Source of the DNA: Streptomyces sp. PCS3-D2 | Lineage (GTDB): Bacteria; Actinomycetota; Actinomycetes; Streptomycetales; Streptomycetaceae | Length of the DNA: 64,000 nucleotides | NCBI RefSeq assembly: GCF_000612545.2 | Contig: NZ_CP097800.1 | Location: 5,282,501-5,346,500 of the forward strand | Reading direction: 5' to 3' | In this document: piece after piece, positions 7,912 to 15,995 of the stretch | Position numbering within the stretch: position 1 is the stretch's first letter | Layout of the letters: each line of letters starts with the position of its first letter | The notes under the pieces: generated by a model | What the model was told of the DNA's origin: nothing | The model's database searches: none | Seen by the model: the letters and a program-made list of their open reading frames with translations, nothing else | Position numbers and translations under genes: made by a program

Positions 7912-9619
7912 CCAGCCCGGGCACGGGGGCGGACTCCTTACCGGCGGTGATCCGATCGATTTCCGCGTGGGCATCGTCGATCGGATACCCGGCCTCTTGC
8001 AGCATCCGCACGCCCGTCTCCAGGGACAACAGGCCAGCGCCTACCGCCCGCACGACCTCTTCGAGGACGGCAGCGCGATCGGTGGGGGTGTGCGGGCCGA
8101 ACACCAGCCGCACGGGGGTGGTCGGCCCGGCAGGCCACCCCTCGGCTTGCCCAGCCTGGTGGAGCCTCTGCACGAACCGGAGCAACAGCGCGTACTTGTG
8201 CGCGCGGGCAAGCCGCATCGACTCCACGAGGGAGTCCAGCGGCCCCAGCGAGAGCTGAAGGGCATATCCGCTGGGGACCCTGGACGGGTCGGCGGTGCCC
8301 AGGCTCACCGCAGGGAGCCGGGCGTTCACCGCGGCCCGCTCCCGTACCTCCTCGACCCGCGCGCGCAATTCCGCGAGCTGCGCGGAGGTATCGAGGACGT
8401 CCATTCGCCCTCCGTCGCCCAGCTGGAACACGGTGCCCGGCTCGACGGCGAGCGGCCGGGGCCGGCCGGTGACCCGGTCCACTTCGATGCGCACCCCGGC
8501 CAGGCCGATGATCGGGGCGCCGGTCGTGGCCGATGCGCGGGCCGAGTCCGTGTCGGACTCCGCGAGCTCGTCGAGAGCCTGCATCACCGGAGCCAGGGCT
8601 GACTGGCCGAAGTGCTCGCCGTCAGAGACCGAGTTGGTGACGTGCACGATCGGAAGGAAGTCGATACGCAGATCCAGCCGGTCAAGAACCTCCCCATCGG
8701 CCCTGGTCTTGACCCGGGCCTTCTCCATCGGCAGGTCATCGAGCTGTTGGCCCAGACGGAGATCGTCAAGCTCCCACTCGGCGTCCGTGAGGTAGCAGGT
8801 GACGGCGGAAGGCCGCTCGGCCCACGGGTAGGTGCGCTCGATTTGCCCGGTCTCCGGATGGACTACGTCGCCCTGCTCAAGGAGCCATCCACCGGATTCG
8901 TCACCGACCAGGGCACGACGGCCGGCGCCCGTGCTGCGGGTGGCTGCGGAGATCGGTCCCAGCTCGTACGTGATCCGCCGAACTCGCGCCTTGGTACCGC
9001 GGGCCGGGTCCTCGGGGATCTCCCACGCCAGGTGAACCCTGGACGGGTAGTCGCCAGGGTCGGCGTCCTCATCGAGGACGGGAAAGTAGAACCCCGGGTC
9101 GAGCGTCCGCAGGCGAACGCGCCCCTTCTCCGGATCCCAGGCCAGCAGGTACACGGCGTCCCCGAGCAGCACGGCCTTTCGCTCGGCGGCCTGCATCCGC
9201 AGCGGCAGCAGCTCGTGCTCCGCCCAGTCCCGCAGGCGTTGCTGCACCTCTGCAGCCGCGACCGCCTCGGGTGCCGGTTCCTCGTGGCCAGCGTGCTCGG
9301 CGCCCGGCGCCACGATCTGCTGCGTCCTGCCCAGCAGGTGGGCGAGGGTGGTGTTCACGAACGCTGCTGCGTCGCCGAACTCCCGTCGTTCAACGCCTGC
9401 TTCGTTGCCGGTGAGGAGGGCCAGTTCACCGGCCTGGTTGGAGTCGTAGGCGGCGAGGATCTTGTAGGCCGCCAGGCGGCGGGCAGCGTCGGGCGGCAGC
9501 CAGCCCGGCCGGGCCGCCGGTGCGAGGGCCCGGTGGGGGAGGCCGGTGCTGGCGGTGGTCATCATCGGCTTGTAGTTCAGCCACGACCAGGCGTCGGAAA
9601 CGAACTCGCGCAGGCCCAA
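7868..9619 (-). CDS. Portal protein
   Basis: Codes for 583 aa from a TTG at 9619 with GAGGAG eight bases upstream. The central part carries portal features: 'ERKAVLLGDAVYLLAWDPEKG' followed by 'RTLDPGFYFPV', a clip-like beta region, and the long helix 'VESMRLARAHKYALLLRFVQRL' near residues 470-500. The portal forms the ring through which DNA enters. It lies between large terminase and scaffold, separated from the terminase by a terminator-like hairpin. Length is normal for actinophage portals. Confidence 0.85.
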   Translation of the reverse strand: MGLREFVSDAWSWLNYKPMMTTASTGLPHRALAPAARPGWLPPDAARRLAAYKILAAYDSNQAGELALLTGNEAGVERREFGDAAAFVNTTLAHLLGRTQQIVAPGAEHAGHEEPAPEAVAAAEVQQRLRDWAEHELLPLRMQAAERKAVLLGDAVYLLAWDPEKGRVRLRTLDPGFYFPVLDEDADPGDYPSRVHLAWEIPEDPARGTKARVRRITYELGPISAATRSTGAGRRALVGDESGGWLLEQGDVVHPETGQIERTYPWAERPSAVTCYLTDAEWELDDLRLGQQLDDLPMEKARVKTRADGEVLDRLDLRIDFLPIVHVTNSVSDGEHFGQSALAPVMQALDELAESDTDSARASATTGAPIIGLAGVRIEVDRVTGRPRPLAVEPGTVFQLGDGGRMDVLDTSAQLAELRARVEEVRERAAVNARLPAVSLGTADPSRVPSGYALQLSLGPLDSLVESMRLARAHKYALLLRFVQRLHQAGQAEGWPAGPTTPVRLVFGPHTPTDRAAVLEEVVRAVGAGLLSLETGVRMLQEAGYPIDDAHAEIDRITAGKESAPVPGLVSPPPAGSSSASTS

Positions 9620-9698
9620 GGGACGGACTCCTCAACGGCCCCCGCGCCGGATTCAGCCTAAGCGAGCGAGCCTCACGGCAGTTCGTCGCTACGCTTAC

Positions 9699-9744
9699 GC
9701 AGGGGCCGTCCCGGCGCATCCCCCGTCGCCGGGACGGCCCCTGC
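9699..9744. terminator. Hairpin terminator, 18-bp perfect stem
   Basis: A perfect 18-bp inverted repeat (9699-9716 with 9727-9744) with a 10-nt loop lies in the 133-bp gap between large terminase (stop 9753) and portal (start 9619). On the leftward strand it would end or attenuate the terminase transcript before the structural genes, so portal and downstream genes may use their own promoter or depend on antitermination. Confidence 0.8.
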
Positions 9745-9752
9745 ATAAAGCC

Positions 9753-11291
9753 CTACCGGCGTCCGGCCAGGCGCCCGTCCCGGTAGCCGCCCAAGGCGGG
9801 CTCGCCGTGCTGGGGACTGGCCAGCTCGGTGAGCGCATGAACGGCGGCGTCCATCCGGTCCGGACTGTCCATCCCCGCCACCCAGGTCACCATCTGCTGC
9901 TCCAAGGTCGGCCACTGCCCGACGTGGTGAACGCGCCCCTGCTCATAGAGCTGAGCGATCGGCTCGGCGCGCAGACGTTTGCCGTGCTTGGCGGTGACCG
10001 GGATGATCGCGGGCATCAGCATCTGCTCGGTCTTGTTCTCGCGGTGCAGGTCCTCCCAGGCCTGCGCGATCACCTGGCGGCTCATGTCCCCGCCGTAGTT
10101 CGACTCCACCACGATCGCGTCCGCGCGGAGTTCGATCGCCAGCAGGCACGTTTCCCTGCCCCACGAGTCCGCGCCCCGGTTCCCGCTGCGGTCATCAAGG
10201 AGATACAGCTGCCCGTCCGCGTCGCGAGCCGCTGCGACGATGCCTGTCTCGTCCCCGACGGTGGATTCGCCGCCAGCCGGGTCAACGGCGACCACGATGC
10301 GGGTGAGGTCGATGCCGCGTAGCTGAGCTGCGGATACCCGGTTGTCGGTGATCCACGCCCAGTCCCAGACGCCGCCGTCCTGCGGCCGAGGCTGCTGCAT
10401 GTACAGCGACCACCACACGCGCTCGCCCACGGACGCGCGAATCTCCGCAAGGGCGCCCTCGTCGTATCGGTCCGGCCAGAGTGCGCCGCCGACGGAGCGG
10501 CCGAGCGCGTCGTCCTCGGCGAGAGCGAGGGCGGGCAGGTCGATGACGGTCCACCGGTGCCGCTCCTCGGCCAGCACTCGGCCGGCCAGGTCGTCCTCAT
10601 CCCAGCGGGTCTGGATGAGGATGACGGACCCGCCGGGCTCGATGCGCGTCAGGAGGACGGCCTGCCACCACTCCCAGAGGCGGCGCCGCATGGTGGGCGA
10701 GCTGGCTTCCGCAGCGTCCTTGATCGGGTCGTCGACCACCGCGAGGTGGGCGCCCTTGCCGGTGAGGCCGCCGCCCACGCCGGCCATGACCGCGCCGCCC
10801 TCGGTTCCGAGGAGGTCGAACCGGTTGGCGGCCGAGGAGCCGGGGCGAAGACCGATGCCTATCTGCGGTCCGTGGGCGAGGATCGCGTCCCGGATCCACC
10901 GGCCGTGATCATCGGCCAAGTCCGAGGAGTACGAGGCGATCATCACCCGGTGCTCCGGACGCCGCCGCAAGTACCACAAGGGCGCCCAGCGGGCCGCGCG
11001 CCGGGACTTGCCGTGGCGAGGCGGCATCGTGAGCAGCAGCCGGGTCGGTACCCCGGCGGCGACCCGCTCGAAGGCGCGGTCGATCAGCCCGAGGTGCGGG
11101 GCTTGCATCTCCTTCCCGTCGGTGAGGACCGCCGCCATTGCGCCGGGGGAGCGGTCCATCGCCAGGCCTCGCTCGATTTCGGCGAGGCGGGCCCGGAGCT
11201 GTGGTGTGGAGGCTGCGGCGATCTCACGGCGACGCGACGCGGGCAGCGTGCGGTACAGCTGGAGGACCGCAGCCTCGTCAGCCCTCCCCAC
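9753..11291 (-). CDS. terL: Terminase large subunit
   Basis: Codes for 512 aa from GTG 11291. The ATPase part has a Walker A-like motif (MPPRHGKS, about 89-96), a Walker B motif (LAVVDD, about 183-188) and a coupling motif (ILIQTRWDEDDLAG). The RNase H-like nuclease part has an acidic first motif (VVAVDPAGG), a second acidic region (IVVESNYGGD) and a C-terminal 'DRMDAAVHAL'. It cuts and pumps DNA into the capsid. Its start overlaps the small subunit stop by 14 bp. Confidence 0.93.
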   Translation of the reverse strand: MGRADEAAVLQLYRTLPASRRREIAAASTPQLRARLAEIERGLAMDRSPGAMAAVLTDGKEMQAPHLGLIDRAFERVAAGVPTRLLLTMPPRHGKSRRAARWAPLWYLRRRPEHRVMIASYSSDLADDHGRWIRDAILAHGPQIGIGLRPGSSAANRFDLLGTEGGAVMAGVGGGLTGKGAHLAVVDDPIKDAAEASSPTMRRRLWEWWQAVLLTRIEPGGSVILIQTRWDEDDLAGRVLAEERHRWTVIDLPALALAEDDALGRSVGGALWPDRYDEGALAEIRASVGERVWWSLYMQQPRPQDGGVWDWAWITDNRVSAAQLRGIDLTRIVVAVDPAGGESTVGDETGIVAAARDADGQLYLLDDRSGNRGADSWGRETCLLAIELRADAIVVESNYGGDMSRQVIAQAWEDLHRENKTEQMLMPAIIPVTAKHGKRLRAEPIAQLYEQGRVHHVGQWPTLEQQMVTWVAGMDSPDRMDAAVHALTELASPQHGEPALGGYRDGRLAGRR

Positions 11292-11829
11292 CCTCGGAAC
11301 TTGCGTCGCCGGCCAGTGCGATCAGCCGCTCTAGCTCATCAAGGCCAGTGGTCTCCACCTGGACGGCGCCACCGTCCGCGCCGGTGATCTCCGTCCGGAC
11401 GGGGCGGTTCAGGCCGAGGAGGTGGCTGCTGCGCTCGATGATGCGCACGGCGCGGTCCACGGCGGCCAGGTCACCGGTCCGGATCGCGGAGCGGTACACG
11501 CCGAAGAAGAGCCGCTCCAGCCGCTCGGCCATCAACTTGCGCAGCTCATCGGTGCTTTCGTCCAGCACCGTGCTGCGCTCTGCGAGCGCCTTCGACACGT
11601 CCTTGCAGGCGAGTTCGATCAGACGGCCATCGCTCGGCGGTTCGGCGCCGCGCCGGTACGCCTCGATGCCGTACCCCTGCGGGTAGGCGATGCCGTCGCT
11701 GTTCACCGCTGGATCGGCAGCCAGCTTGCGGCCGATGGTCAGCCAGTCGACTCCGGCCAGCTTCAGGTCGATGGCGTCGGTACGCCGCTGGGTGATGGCG
11801 GCCCTTGCGGCCCTGTTGGGGCGGCCCAT
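11278..11829 (-). CDS. terS: Terminase small subunit candidate
   Basis: Codes for 183 aa from ATG 11829. The N-terminal 40 residues look like an HTH (AITQRRTDAIDLKLAGVDW, then TIGRKLA), then 'YPQGYGIEAYRRG' and a long helical oligomerisation region rich in ELRKL and AERLERL. Together with its overlap with the large subunit, this matches small terminases, which recognise the packaging site. The packaging site itself is likely to be in or just upstream of this gene, but I cannot place it. Confidence 0.75.
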   Translation of the reverse strand: MGRPNRAARAAITQRRTDAIDLKLAGVDWLTIGRKLAADPAVNSDGIAYPQGYGIEAYRRGAEPPSDGRLIELACKDVSKALAERSTVLDESTDELRKLMAERLERLFFGVYRSAIRTGDLAAVDRAVRIIERSSHLLGLNRPVRTEITGADGGAVQVETTGLDELERLIALAGDASSEGGEG

Positions 11830-11905
11830 GTGCGCAGCTCCTCGAAGCCCCCGCGCCGCCCTTCCATGATCCTGTATCGGAGGGCGGCGGCGGGGCTGCG
11901 GGCTG

Positions 11906-12118
11906 CTAGCGGGCGAGCGTCCACTTCGTCAGACGGTCCACGATCTCGAGGACCGACCTGCGCGCGCCGGCGGAGATGAACGCGAAGACGACGAACGACG
12001 GGATCAGCGCCACGACCACGACCAACGCGGGCAGCAGACGGACCACGATGGTGCAGAAGTCGAGCACGGAGCGGAGGGTCCGGGTCTGAGACAGGAGGTC
12101 GATCAAACGGTCCAGCAA
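11906..12118 (-). CDS. Small single-span membrane protein
   Basis: Codes for 70 aa. The TTG at 12118 was chosen because GAGGAG lies six bases upstream; no ATG is available without a much longer, unlikely N-terminus. One long hydrophobic segment (about residues 22-48, VVRLLPALVVVVALIPSFVV) is flanked by charged helices. It lies immediately upstream of the small terminase in the late direction. It could be a holin or a membrane accessory, but there is no lytic enzyme next to it, so the function is open. Confidence 0.5.
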   Translation of the reverse strand: MLDRLIDLLSQTRTLRSVLDFCTIVVRLLPALVVVVALIPSFVVFAFISAGARRSVLEIVDRLTKWTLAR

Positions 12119-12362
12119 GGTGCACTCCTCGGATACGCGAGCGGGGTCACCTGGTGTCCGACTGAGGGCATACGTCTCCCTCGGACGGTGCCCCGGTGGG
12201 GCAACCAAGTGGATGAAGAACCCCGCTGGCCCGCGTTTCACGAGTCAGCGGCAGGTTCGGCACCTGCTGCGCATCCCTGTCTCCCCTGCATATGGACCTG
12301 CGGCGCCGGACAGCAGTCCGGCGGCCAGCTGAATTTACTGGCCGCCACACTGCCATTCAAGG

Positions 12363-12392
12363 GCGCATTTTGGTCACTGTCTAAAAATGCGC
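12363..12392. terminator. Hairpin after gene 12397-12924, possible terminator
   Basis: GCGCATTTT (12363-12371) pairs with AAAATGCGC (12384-12392) across a 12-nt loop, in the AT-richest part of a 278-bp gap (12119-12396) with no gene. It starts five bases after the stop of the leftward gene at 12397. The rest of the gap holds no open frame I can support. It is also the most likely place for the promoter of the terminase operon and possibly the packaging site, though no clear consensus is visible. Confidence 0.45.
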
Positions 12393-12396
12393 GAAA

Positions 12397-12924
12397 CTAA
12401 TCGCCGAAGGCCAGCTGGGTCACTCCCGGCTGCTCCTCCAGCCGCGGCCCGGCCGGAGCCGCTGGGACATTGCGGTGCTGCTTCAGCCACCAACCGAACT
12501 GCCAGTTCCGGCAGGTTCGGAACAGTCGGGCATGGCGGAGTGGTTCCCCGGCGGGGATGGAGTGCTCCCCCCACCCGGTGATGGGCCGCGCGTTCCGAAG
12601 TCGTACCGCCAGGCCGGGCACGAGGGCGTCCCCCTCCCACTCATGGCCGGGCGCGTACTCGAAGCCGAGGTGTGCGTTGCGCCCCCAGTCCCACGGGATC
12701 GGCAGAGCGCACAGGTACCAGGCTGCCGGCGGATTCGCCGCCGGCAAGAGCAAGCTCTGACGCTTCAGCCGGTGGTTCACGGCTGGCCTGTCGCACTCCG
12801 CGAAGGTCTTCAGGCAGTGCTGAGTCAGATCGACCTGACGCACCCCTGCGAGCCACATGATGCGGAACGCGTCGCGCGACTCTATTTCTATGCGAACCCC
12901 ATCCGAGTTCGCTCCCGATTTCAT
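12397..12924 (-). CDS. Protein of unknown function beside ParB-methyltransferase
   Basis: Codes for 175 aa from ATG 12924, two bases after the stop of the ParB-methyltransferase gene, so the two are co-transcribed. The protein is rich in tryptophan, with 'PPAAWYLCALPIPWDWGRNAHLGFEYAPG' split over a central region and 'RNWQFGWWLKQHRN' near the end. I recognise no family. The tight linkage suggests a shared role in the predicted modification or partition unit upstream of the terminase. Confidence 0.6.
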   Translation of the reverse strand: MKSGANSDGVRIEIESRDAFRIMWLAGVRQVDLTQHCLKTFAECDRPAVNHRLKRQSLLLPAANPPAAWYLCALPIPWDWGRNAHLGFEYAPGHEWEGDALVPGLAVRLRNARPITGWGEHSIPAGEPLRHARLFRTCRNWQFGWWLKQHRNVPAAPAGPRLEEQPGVTQLAFGD

Positions 12925-12926
12925 TT

Positions 12927-14366
12927 CTACCCCTCCGAATGAGCGTTCCTTTCCTTGATCAATTCTATCAATATTTCCACAATTCCGAAATGCTTGTCGT
13001 GTCGATGCCCGTTGGGGTAAGGCATATTGAATTCATTCCGGAAAGCCTCCTCGTATTCCTCGGCGGGGAACGCGCGGGGCTTGCGGCACACGGCCTTGAG
13101 GGTTGCCCTGGTGGCGTCGCTGAGCTCGACCTCTTCGAAGTACCGAGACAGCAGACCGCGCAGGCTTTCCGGGGTGTGGTACCTGATCCGCTGCCACTTG
13201 CCGCGCACGAACCGCATGTCCACGTTCTCGCTGTCGAGAAATTTCAGCCGCTCCGCATCCCGGCTGATGGAGTGTTCCGAGTTCTCGTATGCCTGCTCGC
13301 GGTGCAGGTTGCGGGTGCCAATGGCGACCGTGCCGTCCTTGGCGCACAAGGCGTTGACCGTGAGCAGCACCCAATGCTGGTACTCCAGGCTCGTCGTCGC
13401 GTTGATCACCGAGTCCAGGACGACAACCTCGTACAGGCCCCGCTCGCGCAAGTCCCGTTCGATGGTGCGGATCATGCCGACGATGCCTCGGATGTCCAGG
13501 CTGTACTTGCCCTTGAGGGTGCGGTACGGCTCATAGTCGTGGACCTGGTAACCCTGCGCCTTCAGGTGGCGGGCGTAGTCCCCGTGGCCGGCGCCGAAGT
13601 CGACGACGCGGTGCCCGGTCGTCAGCCACGGCAGGACCAGCTGCTCCCACGTCTCGCTCTTGTACCGGACCTGGTCCGCCTTGGCCTTCGAGGAGTGCTC
13701 GCGAAGGCGGTTGGGCTGCACGATGTGCTGGTTCCACACGGGGGCCTGCTCCTCCAGACCGGTCCAGTCGTAGACGCCGTACTCGCCGGTCAGGTCCTCC
13801 ACGAGCTGGCCGGCGTCGAAGGAAGCGACGGTCCAGGCCAGGACATCGAACCGCTGCGCCTTCGCGACCGCGGCGTACTCCGCGTTGAGGACAACACGGC
13901 CCTGGTCGTCGATCACGACCGACCCCCAGGGGCCGTGGCCAGCGGTCATGAAGCCGATGGCCTGCTGGAAGGGGATGTTCTTGGAAGCGACGACCTCGAT
14001 CGTCTGCCACGGGATCCAGCACCACTGACCGATCGGCCCCGCCTCCGCGTACACGACGGACGACTCGGTCTCGACTCGGTTGTGGAGCAGGTTGAACTTG
14101 ATCTCGTCCTGGAGGCGGACCTTCTGCGGGAGGATCATCGCGGGCACCGTCTCCTGCCCGATGGCCTTCAGGCCCTTGGTTCGCTGGTGACCTGCGACCA
14201 GCGTCCCGTCGGCGTTCAGGATGACGGGCTTGACGACGCCGTGACGGCGCAGGGAGCCCTGGAGCCGCACGAACGACGCCTCGGACAGGCGGCGCGGGTT
14301 GTAGTCGGCGGGGCGGAGGTCGGACAGCGGGTACGCCGGATCGAACCGGACGTCGAGCGGGTTCAC
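12927..14366 (-). CDS. ParB/Srx-like domain fused to class I methyltransferase
   Basis: Codes for 479 aa. Residues 1-100 form a ParB/sulfiredoxin-type domain: 'DYNPRRLSEASFVRLQGSLR', then 'GVVKPVILNADGTLVAGHQR', with GHQRTKG in place of the usual GERR box. From about 250 there is a Rossmann-type SAM-binding motif (VVDFGAGHGDY, 253-263) and a later acidic loop (VVVLDSVINATTS). The DPPY/NPPY motif of typical adenine or N4-cytosine DNA methylases is not seen, so the methylated target is unclear. Phages often use ParB-plus-methylase genes for DNA modification. It starts in ATGA overlap with the second ParB-like gene. Confidence 0.8.
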   Translation of the reverse strand: MNPLDVRFDPAYPLSDLRPADYNPRRLSEASFVRLQGSLRRHGVVKPVILNADGTLVAGHQRTKGLKAIGQETVPAMILPQKVRLQDEIKFNLLHNRVETESSVVYAEAGPIGQWCWIPWQTIEVVASKNIPFQQAIGFMTAGHGPWGSVVIDDQGRVVLNAEYAAVAKAQRFDVLAWTVASFDAGQLVEDLTGEYGVYDWTGLEEQAPVWNQHIVQPNRLREHSSKAKADQVRYKSETWEQLVLPWLTTGHRVVDFGAGHGDYARHLKAQGYQVHDYEPYRTLKGKYSLDIRGIVGMIRTIERDLRERGLYEVVVLDSVINATTSLEYQHWVLLTVNALCAKDGTVAIGTRNLHREQAYENSEHSISRDAERLKFLDSENVDMRFVRGKWQRIRYHTPESLRGLLSRYFEEVELSDATRATLKAVCRKPRAFPAEEYEEAFRNEFNMPYPNGHRHDKHFGIVEILIELIKERNAHSEG

Positions 14367-15033
14367 GCGCTGATCTCCTCTGCGGCGGCGTGGTGCTCCT
14401 CGTTCAGGACGTGCCAGCCGAACCCGAGGTCAGAGTCGTGCTCGTCGACGAACTTCCGGTAGAGGCCGTTCAGGAACTCGACCTCGTCCTGGGTGATCCG
14501 TACGCGGGTCGAGGACCACTGGAGGTACCCCCACTGGAGGTAGTCCACCGTTGCCGCCGCACCGGTCCCCGCTCCATCGCTGGGCAGCTCGATCGGCGCC
14601 GGCAGAGAGGTGTCATCGAGGAGGTCGTCCAGCTGCGCCTGGTCGTAGCCGGTGCCGTCGAGGTCGGGTAGATCAGTGAGGATGTCCGCCAGGAGCTGCG
14701 TGTCGTACCCGGCCAGGTCACTCGTCCGGTTGTCGACGATGACGATCTTCGCGGCCGTGTCCTCGTCCACGTCGAGCCAGGTGACCGCGACCTCCTCCCA
14801 CCCCAGGGCCCGGGCGGCCTTGACGGTGTGGTTGCCCGCCAGGATCTCGTTCGGCGCCCGGTGACGGACCCCTTGTTGACCACGACCGGCTTGTACTGGC
14901 CGTGGGTGGCCAAGGACTCGGTGATCGCCGCGAGGTCGCCGGTTCGCGGGTTGCGGTAGTAGTGCGAGAGGCCTTCGAGCGGCACAGCCAGTGCCGCGAG
15001 GGAGTCGGGGATGCGGGGTGCAGCAGTAGACAC
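14363..15033 (-). pseudogene. ParB/Srx-like protein with a single-base frameshift
   Basis: The first half (ATG 15033 to about 14855) reads as a ParB-like domain (YYRNPRTGDLAAITESL, HGQYKPVVVNKG). The second half continues in another frame with the expected 'PNEILAGNHTVKAARALG' and a further 130 aa ending at 14363. The two halves join if one C is restored in a run near 14857, turning CGCCG into CGCCCG and giving the family's usual G-R-P-N-E. The repaired protein would be about 223 aa. This is either a true inactivating deletion or a sequencing error in a C-run. The downstream half alone could start internally at the GTG or ATG near 14770. Confidence 0.75.
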
Positions 15034-15096
15034 GTGGGCTCCAGCCCCGCGCCCACCTTCGACCTTAGGTGATCAAGCAGGAGGCCCCGCGGCCCT

Positions 15097-15894
15097 TCAT
15101 CCGCGGACCGCCACCGTGCACACGACTCGGCGCGCATGGTGGAACACCCCCGCAGGGGAGTACGACCGGAGAGCCGCGCGCAGGTCTCGTTCGTACGCTG
15201 CCGTCCTGGTCCCCAGGATCTCCGGGCTCGTGTAGGACATGGAGAACTGCAATCCAACCAGGTCGTCCAGCCCGTACGTGAGGGGCTGATCGAACACGGC
15301 GGTGTCCGCCCGCGGGAACGGCGATGCCGACAAGTCGAGCTCTGGATCGTCCCCGCGGTGATGGGGTCCATGGCGTTCCCGGTAGTCAGGCCCCAGGTAC
15401 TCGGCACCGACGGACTCGATCACGTCCAGCCAGCCGGGCCGAGTGCTCGTGTCGCTGCTGCCGACGAACACCACCCCGCCGGCGGGCTCGACGAGGTCGT
15501 CCAGATCGGACAGCACCTGTGCGGCGTCCATCCAGCCGAGGGACCTGCCGAGCGTGGCCACTGCGATCTGCGGGAGCCCAAGCACCGGGAGGTCGGCAGC
15601 CCACGCCACCCGCCAGGCGACACCCACCGCCTTCTCGGAGGCGGCGAGTCGTACACCCTCGGCGACCATGGCCGGCTCAGGATCAACGGCGTGGACGACC
15701 TTGACGTACCGGGACAGTGGGATCGCCAGCGTTCCCGGACCGCACCCGAGGTCGAGCAGCTGCTGCGTCCCATCAAGCTGGAAGCGGTCACGGATCAACT
15801 CGAACACCGCGCTCGGGTACCCGGGCCGGTAGGCGGCGTAGAACGGCGCCGCTGCCGCGAAATTCGTCACGCCACCATCTACAGCGGCTGCCAC
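15097..15894 (-). CDS. Class I SAM-dependent methyltransferase
   Basis: Codes for 265 aa. GTG 15894 gives the longest form; GTG 15870 is an alternative. SAM-binding motif I is clear ([10 protein letters not shown], 46-55), followed by an acidic residue at the end of the second strand (HAVDPEPAM) and a post-motif ([14 protein letters not shown]). This is the pattern of methyltransferases acting on small molecules. It is divergent from the glutamyl-tRNA synthetase across 101 bp and 63 bp upstream of the frameshifted ParB-like gene, so it may belong to either the ParB unit or the cargo pathway. Confidence 0.8.
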   Translation of the reverse strand: MAAAVDGGVTNFAAAAPFYAAYRPGYPSAVFELIRDRFQLDGTQQLLDLGCGPGTLAIPLSRYVKVVHAVDPEPAMVAEGVRLAASEKAVGVAWRVAWAADLPVLGLPQIAVATLGRSLGWMDAAQVLSDLDDLVEPAGGVVFVGSSDTSTRPGWLDVIESVGAEYLGPDYRERHGPHHRGDDPELDLSASPFPRADTAVFDQPLTYGLDDLVGLQFSMSYTSPEILGTRTAAYERDLRAALRSYSPAGVFHHARRVVCTVAVRG

Positions 15895-15962
15895 CTGCGC
15901 AGATGTGCTGGCGCACGGCGTGCCGCCTACGCCACCCAGTAGGAGGGCAAAAAAGGCCGTCT

Positions 15963-15989
15963 TTGACGGTCTGTCGGGACCGCTACGCT
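15963..15989 (+). promoter_or_regulatory. Promoter of the gltX gene, probably leaderless
   Basis: TTGACG (15963-15968) and TACGCT (15984-15989) form a -35/-10 pair with a 15-16 bp spacer; the -10 fits the TANNNT form seen in Streptomyces. The ATG of gltX is only seven bases after the -10, so transcription would start at or next to the ATG. No ribosome binding site precedes it. This fits a leaderless mRNA. Confidence 0.55.
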
Positions 15990-15995
15990 GGGCCG

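Noticed and set aside
12119-12396. A packaging (cos or pac) site upstream of the small terminase
   Set aside because: The place is plausible and AT-rich with a hairpin, but nothing in the sequence identifies a cut site.
12939-14462. A 507-codon rightward frame
   Set aside because: It is antisense to the ParB-methyltransferase gene and rich in valine, leucine and aspartate repeats typical of mirrored reading.
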